This document shows, one piece after another, positions 1 through 5,849 of a stretch of 10,932 nucleotides of DNA. Where the stretch lies: contig SKYG01000286.1 in assembly GCA_007128045.1 (NCBI GenBank), positions 1-10,932 of the forward strand, read 5' to 3'. The position numbers and the translations under genes are program-made. The notes beneath the pieces are model-generated. The model had not been told where the DNA came from. It ran no database searches and worked only from the letters and a program-made list of their open reading frames with translations. The stretch comes from Bacteroidales bacterium (lineage in GTDB: Bacteria > Bacteroidota > Bacteroidia > Bacteroidales > UBA7960). Within the stretch, counting starts at the first letter, position 1. Each line of letters opens with the position of its first letter.

Positions 1-986
1 GCGTAATACTCTGCCCGGTCTTCAAAAGCCAGTTTCTTTGCTTCAATGAAGAGATGGATATACTCGGCGCTATAAAGATCCATAGCTCCTATGTCATATC
101 CTTCAAGTATGTTTAATATTTGTAGTACGGCAATCCCCTGGCCGTTAGGAGGCAGTTGCCAGATATCATATCCACGGTAATTGGTTGAAACTGGTTCAAC
201 CCATTCACTTATATGGCTTGCCATGTCTTCATAACTGAGAAACCCTCCTTGTTCTTTTACGTAGCTTTCGATGGCACGTGCTATGTCGCCCTGGTAAAAT
301 GCTTCCCGCCCTCCCTGGGCAATGGTCTCGTAAGTGTTCGCCAGATCAGGATTACGGAAAATATCTCCTTTTTCCGGCATGTTCCCATCAGGCATATACG
401 TTTGCATAAAATTGGGATAGGCTTTTAGAATAGGCGCTGAACGCTGCAAATAATACGCGATCAGTTCTGTAACCGGATGTCCTGCACGTGCGTAATGAAT
501 AGCCGGTTCTAGAATGGCCTCCATCGACAGTTTGCCAAAACGTTCATGCAATTCAAACCACCCGTCGACTGTGCCGGGTACACTGACTGACAAAGGTCCT
601 CTTTGTGGGATGCTTGTGTAGCCGTTTTCAGTAAAGTAATTGATGGACAGGCTTTTTGGTGACCTGCCACTGGCATTGAGCCCATGAAGACGTTTGCTCT
701 CAGCATCCCAGACGATGGCAAACAAATCACCTCCAATACCGCATCCTGTTGGCTCCATCAGCCCTAATGCTGCGTTGGCTGCGATAGCCGCATCAACAGC
801 ACTTCCTCCCATCTTTAAAATGTCTATGGCAACCTGAGTAGCCAATGGATGACTCGTAGCTGCCATGCCATTTTGTGCAATCACCTCTGATCGTGTGGCA
901 AAATTCATCCCGGTAATGCGATCCTGAGGATATGCAACCTGCAGCATCATGAAGATCAACGCGCTTGTATAAAATAAATGCTTCAT
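1..986 (-). CDS. ggt: Gamma-glutamyltransferase family protein, N-terminal part (partial at window edge)
   Basis: Secreted or periplasmic N-terminal-nucleophile hydrolase of the gamma-glutamyltranspeptidase family, which hydrolyses or transfers gamma-glutamyl groups (glutathione and related amides). The gene runs off the left edge; 328 complete codons are present. I translated it by hand from the ATG at 986, where a signal peptide begins (MKHLFYTSALIFMMLQ, likely cleaved near residue 21). Family signatures follow: MAATSHPLAT (41-50), GGSAVDAAIAAN (60-71), the glycine-rich GCGIGGDLFAI (81-91), ASGRSP (105-110) whose Arg108 matches the substrate-carboxylate-binding arginine of the family, SVSVPGTVDGW (133-143), and the LPPNGQG stretch (278-284). 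The catalytic Thr that starts the small subunit after autocleavage lies outside the window, so activity cannot be judged. It follows the DUF4159 gene with a 161-bp gap filled by a repeat. The closest subgroup (glutathione-type, or oxamate/capsule-type hydrolase) cannot be settled from this part. Confidence 0.93.
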   Translation of the reverse strand, partial: MKHLFYTSALIFMMLQVAYPQDRITGMNFATRSEVIAQNGMAATSHPLATQVAIDILKMGGSAVDAAIAANAALGLMEPTGCGIGGDLFAIVWDAESKRLHGLNASGRSPKSLSINYFTENGYTSIPQRGPLSVSVPGTVDGWFELHERFGKLSMEAILEPAIHYARAGHPVTELIAYYLQRSAPILKAYPNFMQTYMPDGNMPEKGDIFRNPDLANTYETIAQGGREAFYQGDIARAIESYVKEQGGFLSYEDMASHISEWVEPVSTNYRGYDIWQLPPNGQGIAVLQILNILEGYDIGAMDLYSAEYIHLFIEAKKLAFEDRAEYY

Positions 987-1017
987 AATATTATTGTTTT
1001 GGGTGTCAGTTGCAATG

Positions 1018-1160
1018 TGTTGGTTGCCGGGCTACGGGATTACAGAGTTCAATAGCACCCTGTTATCTCGAACGAAGTGAGAGACCCCCTACAGACCGAA
1101 GACTGACAGGATACCAGGTTTTCAGTCTTTTTCTCAGCGCTAATTGCTCAGCGCTTTGTT
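1018..1160 (+). repeat. Composite intergenic repeat, copy A (inverted partner of 2798-2977)
   Basis: About 140 bp filling the gap between the DUF4159 gene and ggt. In plus orientation it reads: GGTTGCCGGG, then AGCACCCTGT, then the hairpin-like core TCTCGAACGAAGTGAGAGA, then CCCCTACAGA, a stretch with ACCAGG, and finally TTCTCAGCGCTAATTGCTCA followed by GCGCTTTG. The same blocks occur in the same order, on the opposite strand, at 2798-2977. Over a 51-bp core (1053-1103) I count 8 mismatches, about 84% identity. The right end runs into the coding sequence of the DUF4159 gene and supplies its stop codon. From memory, TCGAACGAAGTGAGA-type repeats are common in environmental Bacteroidota genomes, but I could not check this. 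Confidence 0.85.
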
Positions 1161-1831
1161 GCGTCTGCAGACTCCTGCCTGTTAAATACGTACTGCAAAA
1201 TATTTGCGCCCATTTGAAGGGCTTTTAACCTGACTTCTTCGGGATTTCCGTGAACCGCCTGGTCTTCCCAGCCATTTCCAAGGTCAGACTCATATGAATA
1301 AAACAGAACCAGTCTTCCTTCGTGAAGGATACCAAACCCTTGTGGGGGTTTACCGTCGTGCTCATGAACCTTGGGAAGGCCATTGGGAAAAGAAAAGCTT
1401 TGATGATAAACGGGATGATTAAAGGGCAATTCGATCAGTTCATACTCAGGGAATATTTTTGGTAACTCCCTCCTGAAGTACTGGTTGAGTCCATAGTTAT
1501 CATCAACGTGTAAAAATCCTCCGGCCAGGAGGTAATTACGTATATTCTCAGCTTCCTGCGGAGAGAAAATCACATTCCCGTGCCCTGTCATATATATGTA
1601 TGGATAGTTAAACAGTTGTGTGCTCCCTGCTTCAACAGTAGCTATTTGCCGGCTGATCGTGGTGCCAATATGTTGATTTGCAAATACTACCAAATTAGGC
1701 AATGCGGTAGGGTTCGAATACCAATCACCTCCACCACGATATTTCAATGTGGCAATCTGCAGGTGCTGAGCGTTCAGCATTCCAGAGACAAGAATCAGGA
1801 TCAAGGTTATTGTGAGATGTAGTTTCTTCAT
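1148..1831 (-). CDS. Secreted DUF4159-domain protein
   Basis: 227-residue exported protein, almost entirely one DUF4159 domain, a family with a glutamine-amidotransferase-like fold and no established enzymatic activity. The start at 1831 is chosen because it opens a clean signal peptide (MKKLHLTITLILILVSGMLNAQ-like, likely cleavage after Ala21). A longer frame to 1966 runs through intergenic repeats and is not credible as coding. Family hallmarks are the YIYMTGHG motif (78-85), the SPQEAENIRNYLLAGGF segment leading to VDD (Asp110-Asp111), the LPFNHPVY segment, and a late YSYESDLGNGWE segment. The final residues (SADATKR and stop) are encoded by the edge of the repeat at 1018-1160. DUF4159 proteins are often found with MoxR/BatA-type genes; none is nearby here. 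It probably follows rsmE in the same transcript, since no TAnnTTTG element was seen upstream. A 10-bp palindrome TATCGCGATA lies at 1847-1856. Confidence 0.88.
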   Translation of the reverse strand: MKKLHLTITLILILVSGMLNAQHLQIATLKYRGGGDWYSNPTALPNLVVFANQHIGTTISRQIATVEAGSTQLFNYPYIYMTGHGNVIFSPQEAENIRNYLLAGGFLHVDDNYGLNQYFRRELPKIFPEYELIELPFNHPVYHQSFSFPNGLPKVHEHDGKPPQGFGILHEGRLVLFYSYESDLGNGWEDQAVHGNPEEVRLKALQMGANILQYVFNRQESADATKR

Positions 1832-1881
1832 GTGGTTAATATTAGTTATCGCGATACGAGTTGCGTGTTTAGAGTTTTTCC

Positions 1882-1906
1882 TGTAGGGGCGACCCTTGTG
1901 GTCGCC
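1882..1906. repeat. GGCGACC/GGTCGCC hairpin repeat
   Basis: Short dispersed-type repeat containing a perfect 7-bp inverted repeat: GGCGACC (1888-1894), loop CTTGT, GGTCGCC (1900-1906). It lies in the leader between rsmE and the DUF4159 gene, about 57 nt upstream of the latter's start codon. I recall TAGGGGCGACCC...GGTCGCC repeats being widespread in unrelated environmental genomes; that is recollection, not a search. It could form an RNA hairpin in a read-through transcript. There is no T-run on either side that would make it a standard intrinsic terminator. Confidence 0.7.
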
Positions 1907-1910
1907 TGTT

Positions 1911-1970
1911 ACCGGGTTAAAAAGGCTAACCGCTAAGGTCGCAGAGTTATTCACAAAGTTACGCAAAGAT
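1911..1970 (-). repeat. CTTTGCG/CTTAGCGG-type dispersed repeat
   Basis: On the minus strand this reads CTTTGCG, TAACTTTG, then CTCTGCG, CTTAGCGG, and a TTAACC block, that is, imperfect repeats of a CTTTGCG-like unit at 9- to 12-nt spacing. It contains a small inverted repeat GGTTA/TAACC (1915-1919 and 1927-1931). It resembles a CTTTGCG..CTTTGCGG repeat that I recall from many environmental genomes. No coding role. It is directly abutted by heptad repeats on one side and the GGCGACC hairpin on the other, so three repeat families are nested in one 183-bp gap. Confidence 0.55.
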
Positions 1971-1971
1971 T

Positions 1972-2007
1972 TTTCGACCTTCAGACTTTCGACCTTCGAC
2001 CTTCGAC
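1972..2007 (-). repeat. GTCGAAG heptad array 3' of rsmE
   Basis: On the minus strand (sense of rsmE) the 36 bp read as GTCGAAG, GTCGAAG, GTCGAAA, an 8-nt variant GTCTGAAG, then GTCGAAA. The array starts 7 nt after the rsmE stop codon. The same 7-nt unit occurs at 7266-7334 and in both tandem units at 10801-10932. In all three places GTCGAAG is the sense orientation relative to the upstream gene. Confidence 0.85.
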
Positions 2008-2014
2008 AATTATC

Positions 2015-2719
2015 TTAATAACCATTCAGCATATTAAATGAAACACAAACTGCCAGTGCTGCTGTTTCGGTTCTGAGGCGATAATTGCCCAGGCTTATTG
2101 GTTGAAACCCTATGGTAATTGCCTGTTCGATTTCCTGATGTGAAAAATCCCCTTCAGGTCCGATAAGAACCACGGCATTCCCGCCTTTGTTATACACTTC
2201 TTGAAACTGTTTTTTATTGCCATCTGAGCAATGTGCGATCAATTTCTGCGAACGTTGCCCTATCTTAAAAAAGGTATTCAACGGAATTGCCGGGTTAAGC
2301 GTTGGAAGCCATGCCCTTAATGACTGTTTCATAGCCGAAGCTATCACCTTTTCCGATCGTGCGGCTTTAACAATAGTCCTTTCACTGTGGTCACATATCA
2401 CCGGCGTAATCTCATCGATACCGCATTCCGTGGCTTTTTCCAGAAACCATTCAAAACGGTCAATGTTTTTTGTTGGTGCGACAGCCAGGTGCAGACGGCC
2501 ACTGCGAGGATTTGGAATGGTTCGCTTTTCGTTAATGCGCAATATGCATGATTTTGGGTTGGGGTCGGCTATTTCTGCTTTATACCAGCCGCCCATGCCA
2601 TCTGTTAAAAACACCTCATCACCTGCACGTAGCCTCATAACTTTAACACAATGCCGGGATTCCTCATGATCGAGCGTAAAATAATCTGTGTCAATTACCG
2701 GCGAATAAAATAAATGCAT
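2015..2719 (-). CDS. rsmE: 16S rRNA (uracil1498-N3)-methyltransferase RsmE
   Basis: Cytoplasmic SPOUT-class methyltransferase that uses S-adenosylmethionine to methylate N3 of U1498 in 16S rRNA within the assembled 30S subunit. The product is 234 residues, normal for the family. The start at 2719 is chosen because MHLFYSP matches the usual RsmE N-terminus; a 14-residue extension to 2761 has no support. The N-terminal PUA-like domain contains HCVKVMRLRAGDEV and DGMGGWY. The C-terminal trefoil-knot domain starts around residue 75 with LAVAPTKNIDRFEWFLEKATE, then KAARSEKVIASAMKQS, and carries the two SAM-binding motifs GPEGDFS (187-193) and LGNYRLRTETAA (210-221). A TATATTTG promoter element lies about 60 nt upstream. 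The gene sits between inverted repeats A and B. Confidence 0.97.
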   Translation of the reverse strand: MHLFYSPVIDTDYFTLDHEESRHCVKVMRLRAGDEVFLTDGMGGWYKAEIADPNPKSCILRINEKRTIPNPRSGRLHLAVAPTKNIDRFEWFLEKATECGIDEITPVICDHSERTIVKAARSEKVIASAMKQSLRAWLPTLNPAIPLNTFFKIGQRSQKLIAHCSDGNKKQFQEVYNKGGNAVVLIGPEGDFSHQEIEQAITIGFQPISLGNYRLRTETAALAVCVSFNMLNGY

Positions 2720-2781
2720 GATATTGGTATTGATCAATAATGAAGATTTGCCATCATACAAGCGAGTTTAACAGCAACCAA

Positions 2782-2789
2782 CAAATATA
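2782..2789 (-). promoter_or_regulatory. Candidate -7 element for rsmE (TATATTTG)
   Basis: On the minus strand this matches TAnnTTTG, the -7 consensus of the Bacteroidota primary sigma factor. The predicted transcript would begin near 2775, giving a leader of roughly 55 nt before the rsmE ATG. No good -33 TTTG at standard spacing was found. The element abuts the end of repeat B, so the upstream promoter half would be repeat sequence. Confidence 0.5.
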
Positions 2790-2797
2790 CAAAATTA

Positions 2798-2977
2798 CCT
2801 GGCAACCCGGGAAAGAGCGCTGAGCAAATAGCGCTGAGAAAACCACAACCCGGTAACCTGGTAACCCTAAATCTGCAGGGGATCTCTCGCTTCGCTCGAG
2901 AAGACAGGGTGCTATGAAACTCACAACCCGGCAACCAAAAACAAAGCGCTGAGCAATGAGCAATTAGCACTGAGAAA
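2798..2977 (-). repeat. Composite intergenic repeat, copy B (inverted partner of 1018-1160)
   Basis: About 180 bp between the MFS gene and rsmE. Read on the minus strand it has the same block order as copy A: GGTTGCCGGG, AGCACCCTGT, core TCTCGAGCGAAGCGAGAGA, CCCCTGCAGA, TTACCAGGTTACCGGG and TTCTCAGCGCTATTTGCTCA. It also has an extra CTCAGTGCTAATTGCTCATTGCTCAGC-like block on its MFS-proximal side, so CTCAGCGCT blocks bracket it at both ends. Copies of a CCCGGTAA/CCTGGTAA octamer lie at 2849-2866 and near 2799-2813. The core TCTCG..CGAGA is a small inverted repeat. Frames open across it give only repeat-type peptides and are not genes. Confidence 0.85.
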
Positions 2978-2992
2978 CCCGCAGCTCCCAAC

Positions 2993-4294
2993 TCAATCCA
3001 GGAACTCCTTCTTCACCAGGGGGAAGTTTTTATCAGACCAGATCATTATAATGGCTCCGATCAGCAGGCTCATCATGGTAATGCCAAAGGCAGCTGTGAA
3101 TCCCCATAGCTGGTAAAAGAGCACCCCTAATAGAGGTGCAAAAAGCGATCTGAGAGCAGTCATTCCCAGGTGAATTGATTGGTATGTTCCCGCTTCAGAG
3201 GGAGCACAGAAATAGGCTGAGCCGATGCTCCAGAGCAAAGCCATAGTTGCTGCAAAAACACTATGGAAGAGTATATATGGGATCATCATAAAGTAGAGTT
3301 TGATGCCCCAGAATTCAACATGCCCAGATATGTAATTGGTTAATAGCAGTGAAAATATGTATAGGAACATCGATATAAATGAGATGGCAGCAAACCGCCT
3401 TGGATCTATTCGTCCGATTACCTTCCCAAAAAATGGAATCATCAGGATTGACAATAAACTATATGCATTTCGGTAAAACGCCACACTTGAATAACTCAAC
3501 CCGAGACCAAACTCAAAAAAAAGGATGATCACGGTGTAGGAACCCATGAAGCCGAATCCATAAAACATGAACCCTGTTTGAAAATGCCTGTATGGGATGT
3601 TTTTTGCAAGAATATCTGACATTTCCCGGATAGATCGTTTCATCCCCTGCCATATGGTTTGTATGGGCAATTCCTTTGTTTTTTCTTCAAATGGGATGTA
3701 TGCCAACAAAAATATAGAAACCACGCCTAAAACAGCTGCCACAGGAAAGATATATACGAATGCAAAATTGTTTATGTCAAGTATCCAGCCATAAAAAAAA
3801 GTGGTAACCATCATTACAATGCTCTTCAAAGTAGTTGAATAGCTGTACAAACGGCCAAAATGATCATGGGTATACGTATTTTTCAGGAGCAGGTTTATAC
3901 TTGGAAACACAATAGGGTTGGCCAGATAGTAGATGAGAAATATTCCAAGAAAAATAAGGTGATAGATGGATGTTCCTGTAAGTACCTCCTGGCTTCTGGG
4001 AAAGAAAAAAAGCAACAGCAAAGGCAATCTGGTATAAATCGCTGTTCTCCTCAATAATCTTTTCTTATCCCTGATCCGTTTGAGAAATTCATTAAAAAAA
4101 ATGAGCAGGATAAATACAACGGTGGCAAACTGAAATAACAAGCTGGCCTGGTATCCCGATCCAAGAAGTGACTTTACAAATACGAACTCATTCAATGCAA
4201 TAATTCCGGCCAGTATCCCTTCAATAAATGAATAGGACATGTGTAATGAAAAGGTTTTTTTCTCAGTAGGTGTGAGGTGTTTCAGTTTGATCAT
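2993..4294 (-). CDS. Major facilitator superfamily transporter
   Basis: 433-residue integral inner-membrane protein with about 12 hydrophobic segments, the size and pattern of a major facilitator superfamily carrier. A central loop (FEEKTKELPIQTIWQGMKRSIREM, about residues 203-226) divides the two six-helix halves, as is usual. A short basic loop FLKRIRDKKRLLRR follows the second helix. The substrate cannot be read from the sequence; I see no sugar-porter or drug-efflux signature I would rely on. The start at 4294 is supported by a TACTTTTG promoter element ending 35 nt upstream; an internal Met19 is an alternative. The C-terminus (KNFPLVKKEFLD) ends just before repeat B begins. The upstream barrel-protein gene is on the same strand with a 111-bp gap, but the separate promoter suggests independent expression. 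Confidence 0.88.
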   Translation of the reverse strand: MIKLKHLTPTEKKTFSLHMSYSFIEGILAGIIALNEFVFVKSLLGSGYQASLLFQFATVVFILLIFFNEFLKRIRDKKRLLRRTAIYTRLPLLLLFFFPRSQEVLTGTSIYHLIFLGIFLIYYLANPIVFPSINLLLKNTYTHDHFGRLYSYSTTLKSIVMMVTTFFYGWILDINNFAFVYIFPVAAVLGVVSIFLLAYIPFEEKTKELPIQTIWQGMKRSIREMSDILAKNIPYRHFQTGFMFYGFGFMGSYTVIILFFEFGLGLSYSSVAFYRNAYSLLSILMIPFFGKVIGRIDPRRFAAISFISMFLYIFSLLLTNYISGHVEFWGIKLYFMMIPYILFHSVFAATMALLWSIGSAYFCAPSEAGTYQSIHLGMTALRSLFAPLLGVLFYQLWGFTAAFGITMMSLLIGAIIMIWSDKNFPLVKKEFLD

Positions 4295-4328
4295 TCCCTA
4301 TGTGACATATAGAATTGGCTTTCGGGTG

Positions 4329-4336
4329 CAAAAGTA
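4329..4336 (-). promoter_or_regulatory. Candidate -7 element for the MFS gene (TACTTTTG)
   Basis: Exact TAnnTTTG match on the minus strand, followed by C as in many Bacteroidota promoters, 35 nt upstream of the MFS start codon. A weak TTTC lies where a -33 TTTG would be expected (spacing about 16 nt). The 111-bp gap 4295-4405 holds this element and no repeats, unlike most other gaps here. Confidence 0.6.
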
Positions 4337-4405
4337 GCTATTATGATATTAAGAAATGTGTAACAGGGATGATTAAGAATTGTTTGCCGGAAGGAATAGC
4401 CGAGG

Positions 4406-5590
4406 TCAATTCATAAAGCCTACAACGATGCCAATGCTTAACACATTACCTGAGAGATCAGTTCCCCCTTTATTTCTGTATCCTACCACATGGTATTTGC
4501 TTTGTATTCCGAAAAATCCAAAATCACCCGTTTTTATCCGGAGTTCCACTCCCATGTTCAGGTTTGGGGTTCCCAATATCTTTGATAGCCCATACGTTTC
4601 CTGTTCGTCAGGGGTAAATGCATCAAACCCTTCAAAGCCCAACCCAATGGTAGTGATCAGTGCAGCATCATGTGTTTTTATCAGCTCAAACCCTGCATCT
4701 ACACCGCCATGAACGCTAAGGAAATAATTGCTGGAATACAGGGCATTATCAACCACCACATAATATTCTTCCGGGGTATTTATAAAACCGAAAGTGAGGT
4801 TGAAGTTCAGAACGCCCCGGTTCCTGGTATACCCTGAAAAAAGACCTATTTGCGCATGGTTGCCGAGCACACTAAGATTGCCATTAGGTCTCCATATGCC
4901 AAGATACCCACCAATATGCCGACGTTTTGCTGTTACTTCTTTCTGTCTGACATCCTCAATTTGCTGTTGCTGTATGCGATATATTGAATCCAGCCTTGAC
5001 CCTTCCAAATCACCATCCTGCAATCGCTTATATGCTGCGTCAAAATCATGCGAATAAAATTCAAGAAAAAATGATTCTATAGGGCTTAAGTCTGTATACC
5101 GTAGCAAGAAAGCTGCCAGATTGCTGGAGAATTCATTATATTTTGGATGGATGGGGATGTACTCATTCAGAAAGTAATCCAAATAATAGGGTTGATTATC
5201 ATTATTGGTGACCATCTCCTGGTAGTCCAGTAACAGACTTATGATGTTATCAGGATACCACTGGTCCGAAAATGTATTTGATTCTATTTGGTATATGATA
5301 CGGAACCTCACCATGGGCTCAGGAGCACCGCATGTTTCCTGCCAGAATAGTAGCATGGAAAGTAGCGTGTCGGGTTGATTGTCGCGATGATGAACGGGTA
5401 TCAGACTTGTTAATGAAAAAGCAATATCACGGCAAGTGAAACCCTCTTTCTCCAGAATGGTCTCAACGTTAATTTGTTGAGCTTCTGTTTTGAAGGAGCT
5501 TGGTAGGATCATCATACACAATAAAACGAACTTTGCAATTCGTCCTTTATTAGGCAAGCTGTTAAATTTAGTTGTGGTTACATTTGTCAT
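4406..5590 (-). CDS. Putative outer-membrane barrel protein with helical N-terminal domain (unrecognised)
   Basis: I do not recognise this family. From the start at 5590 the product is 394 residues. A signal peptide is visible (hydrophobic IAKFVLLCMMILPSSF, cleavage probably near EAQQ around residue 39), followed by a mostly helical domain (about 40-215) rich in Asp, Gln and Tyr, with a charged linker IQQQQIEDVRQKEVTAKRRH just before residue 225. The last 170 residues (225-394) alternate polar and hydrophobic residues in short strands separated by turns (GGYLGIW, AQIGLFSGY, LNFNLTFGF, DAGFELI, ITTIGLGFEG, NMGVELRI, GIQSKYHVVG, LSIGIVVGF), which is about right for an eight-stranded OmpA/OmpX-size barrel. 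The N-terminus is uncertain. The frame stays open to an ATG at 5713, and a TAAATTTG element at 5740-5747 would put a transcript start just upstream of that ATG. I prefer 5590 because it leaves a normal-length signal peptide region. Confidence 0.7.
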   Translation of the reverse strand: MTNVTTTKFNSLPNKGRIAKFVLLCMMILPSSFKTEAQQINVETILEKEGFTCRDIAFSLTSLIPVHHRDNQPDTLLSMLLFWQETCGAPEPMVRFRIIYQIESNTFSDQWYPDNIISLLLDYQEMVTNNDNQPYYLDYFLNEYIPIHPKYNEFSSNLAAFLLRYTDLSPIESFFLEFYSHDFDAAYKRLQDGDLEGSRLDSIYRIQQQQIEDVRQKEVTAKRRHIGGYLGIWRPNGNLSVLGNHAQIGLFSGYTRNRGVLNFNLTFGFINTPEEYYVVVDNALYSSNYFLSVHGGVDAGFELIKTHDAALITTIGLGFEGFDAFTPDEQETYGLSKILGTPNLNMGVELRIKTGDFGFFGIQSKYHVVGYRNKGGTDLSGNVLSIGIVVGFMN

Positions 5591-5739
5591 TAGCCTTTGA
5601 CTATTCACTCTCTCAACAATTGATGGGATAAACCGTATTGCCCTGGATAAAACCGAGCCATAGATGATACTCATTGCCTCAAACCCATATTTAATGGATG
5701 CGAGAAACCTCACATTGTTTGCTTGGCTCAGGTTTTGTG

Positions 5740-5747
5740 CAAATTTA
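5740..5747 (-). promoter_or_regulatory. Candidate -7 element for the barrel-protein gene (TAAATTTG)
   Basis: Exact TAnnTTTG match on the minus strand, followed by C. If used, the leader to the ATG at 5590 would be about 145 nt, or about 20 nt to the ATG at 5713, so this element bears on the choice of start. It lies in the divergent region shared with the TlpA gene on the plus strand, whose own possible -7 (GAACTTTG, 5802-5809, one mismatch) is about 60 bp away. Confidence 0.5.
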
Positions 5748-5849
5748 CATATTCCTCATTGCCAATGGTGTTTTTTGAAGGGATTAATTGTAAAAAATTA
5801 CGAACTTTGTTGCTTAATATTTACATGTATGCATATATTCGGGCCTGGT

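Noticed and set aside
1010..1228. Small plus-strand open frame with a YLERSER peptide
   Set aside because: It translates repeat A and overlaps the end of the DUF4159 gene on the other strand.
1882..1906. GGCGACC hairpin as an intrinsic terminator
   Set aside because: There is a stable stem but no T-run after it on either strand, and it looks like a dispersed repeat.
1832..1966. N-terminal extension of the DUF4159 protein (45 residues)
   Set aside because: It is encoded by intergenic repeats and would bury the signal peptide.
1018..2977. Inverted repeats as ends of an insertion sequence or composite transposon
   Set aside because: The enclosed genes are rsmE and a DUF4159 protein, no transposase is present, and I saw no target-site duplication.
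2734..2991. Small minus-strand open frames between the MFS gene and rsmE
   Set aside because: They translate repeat B (LLERSERS or SSRAKREI-like peptides) and overlap the rsmE promoter.
5664..5849. N-terminal extension of TlpA copy 1
   Set aside because: It runs through the divergent promoter region and places the lipoprotein signal internally at residue 63.
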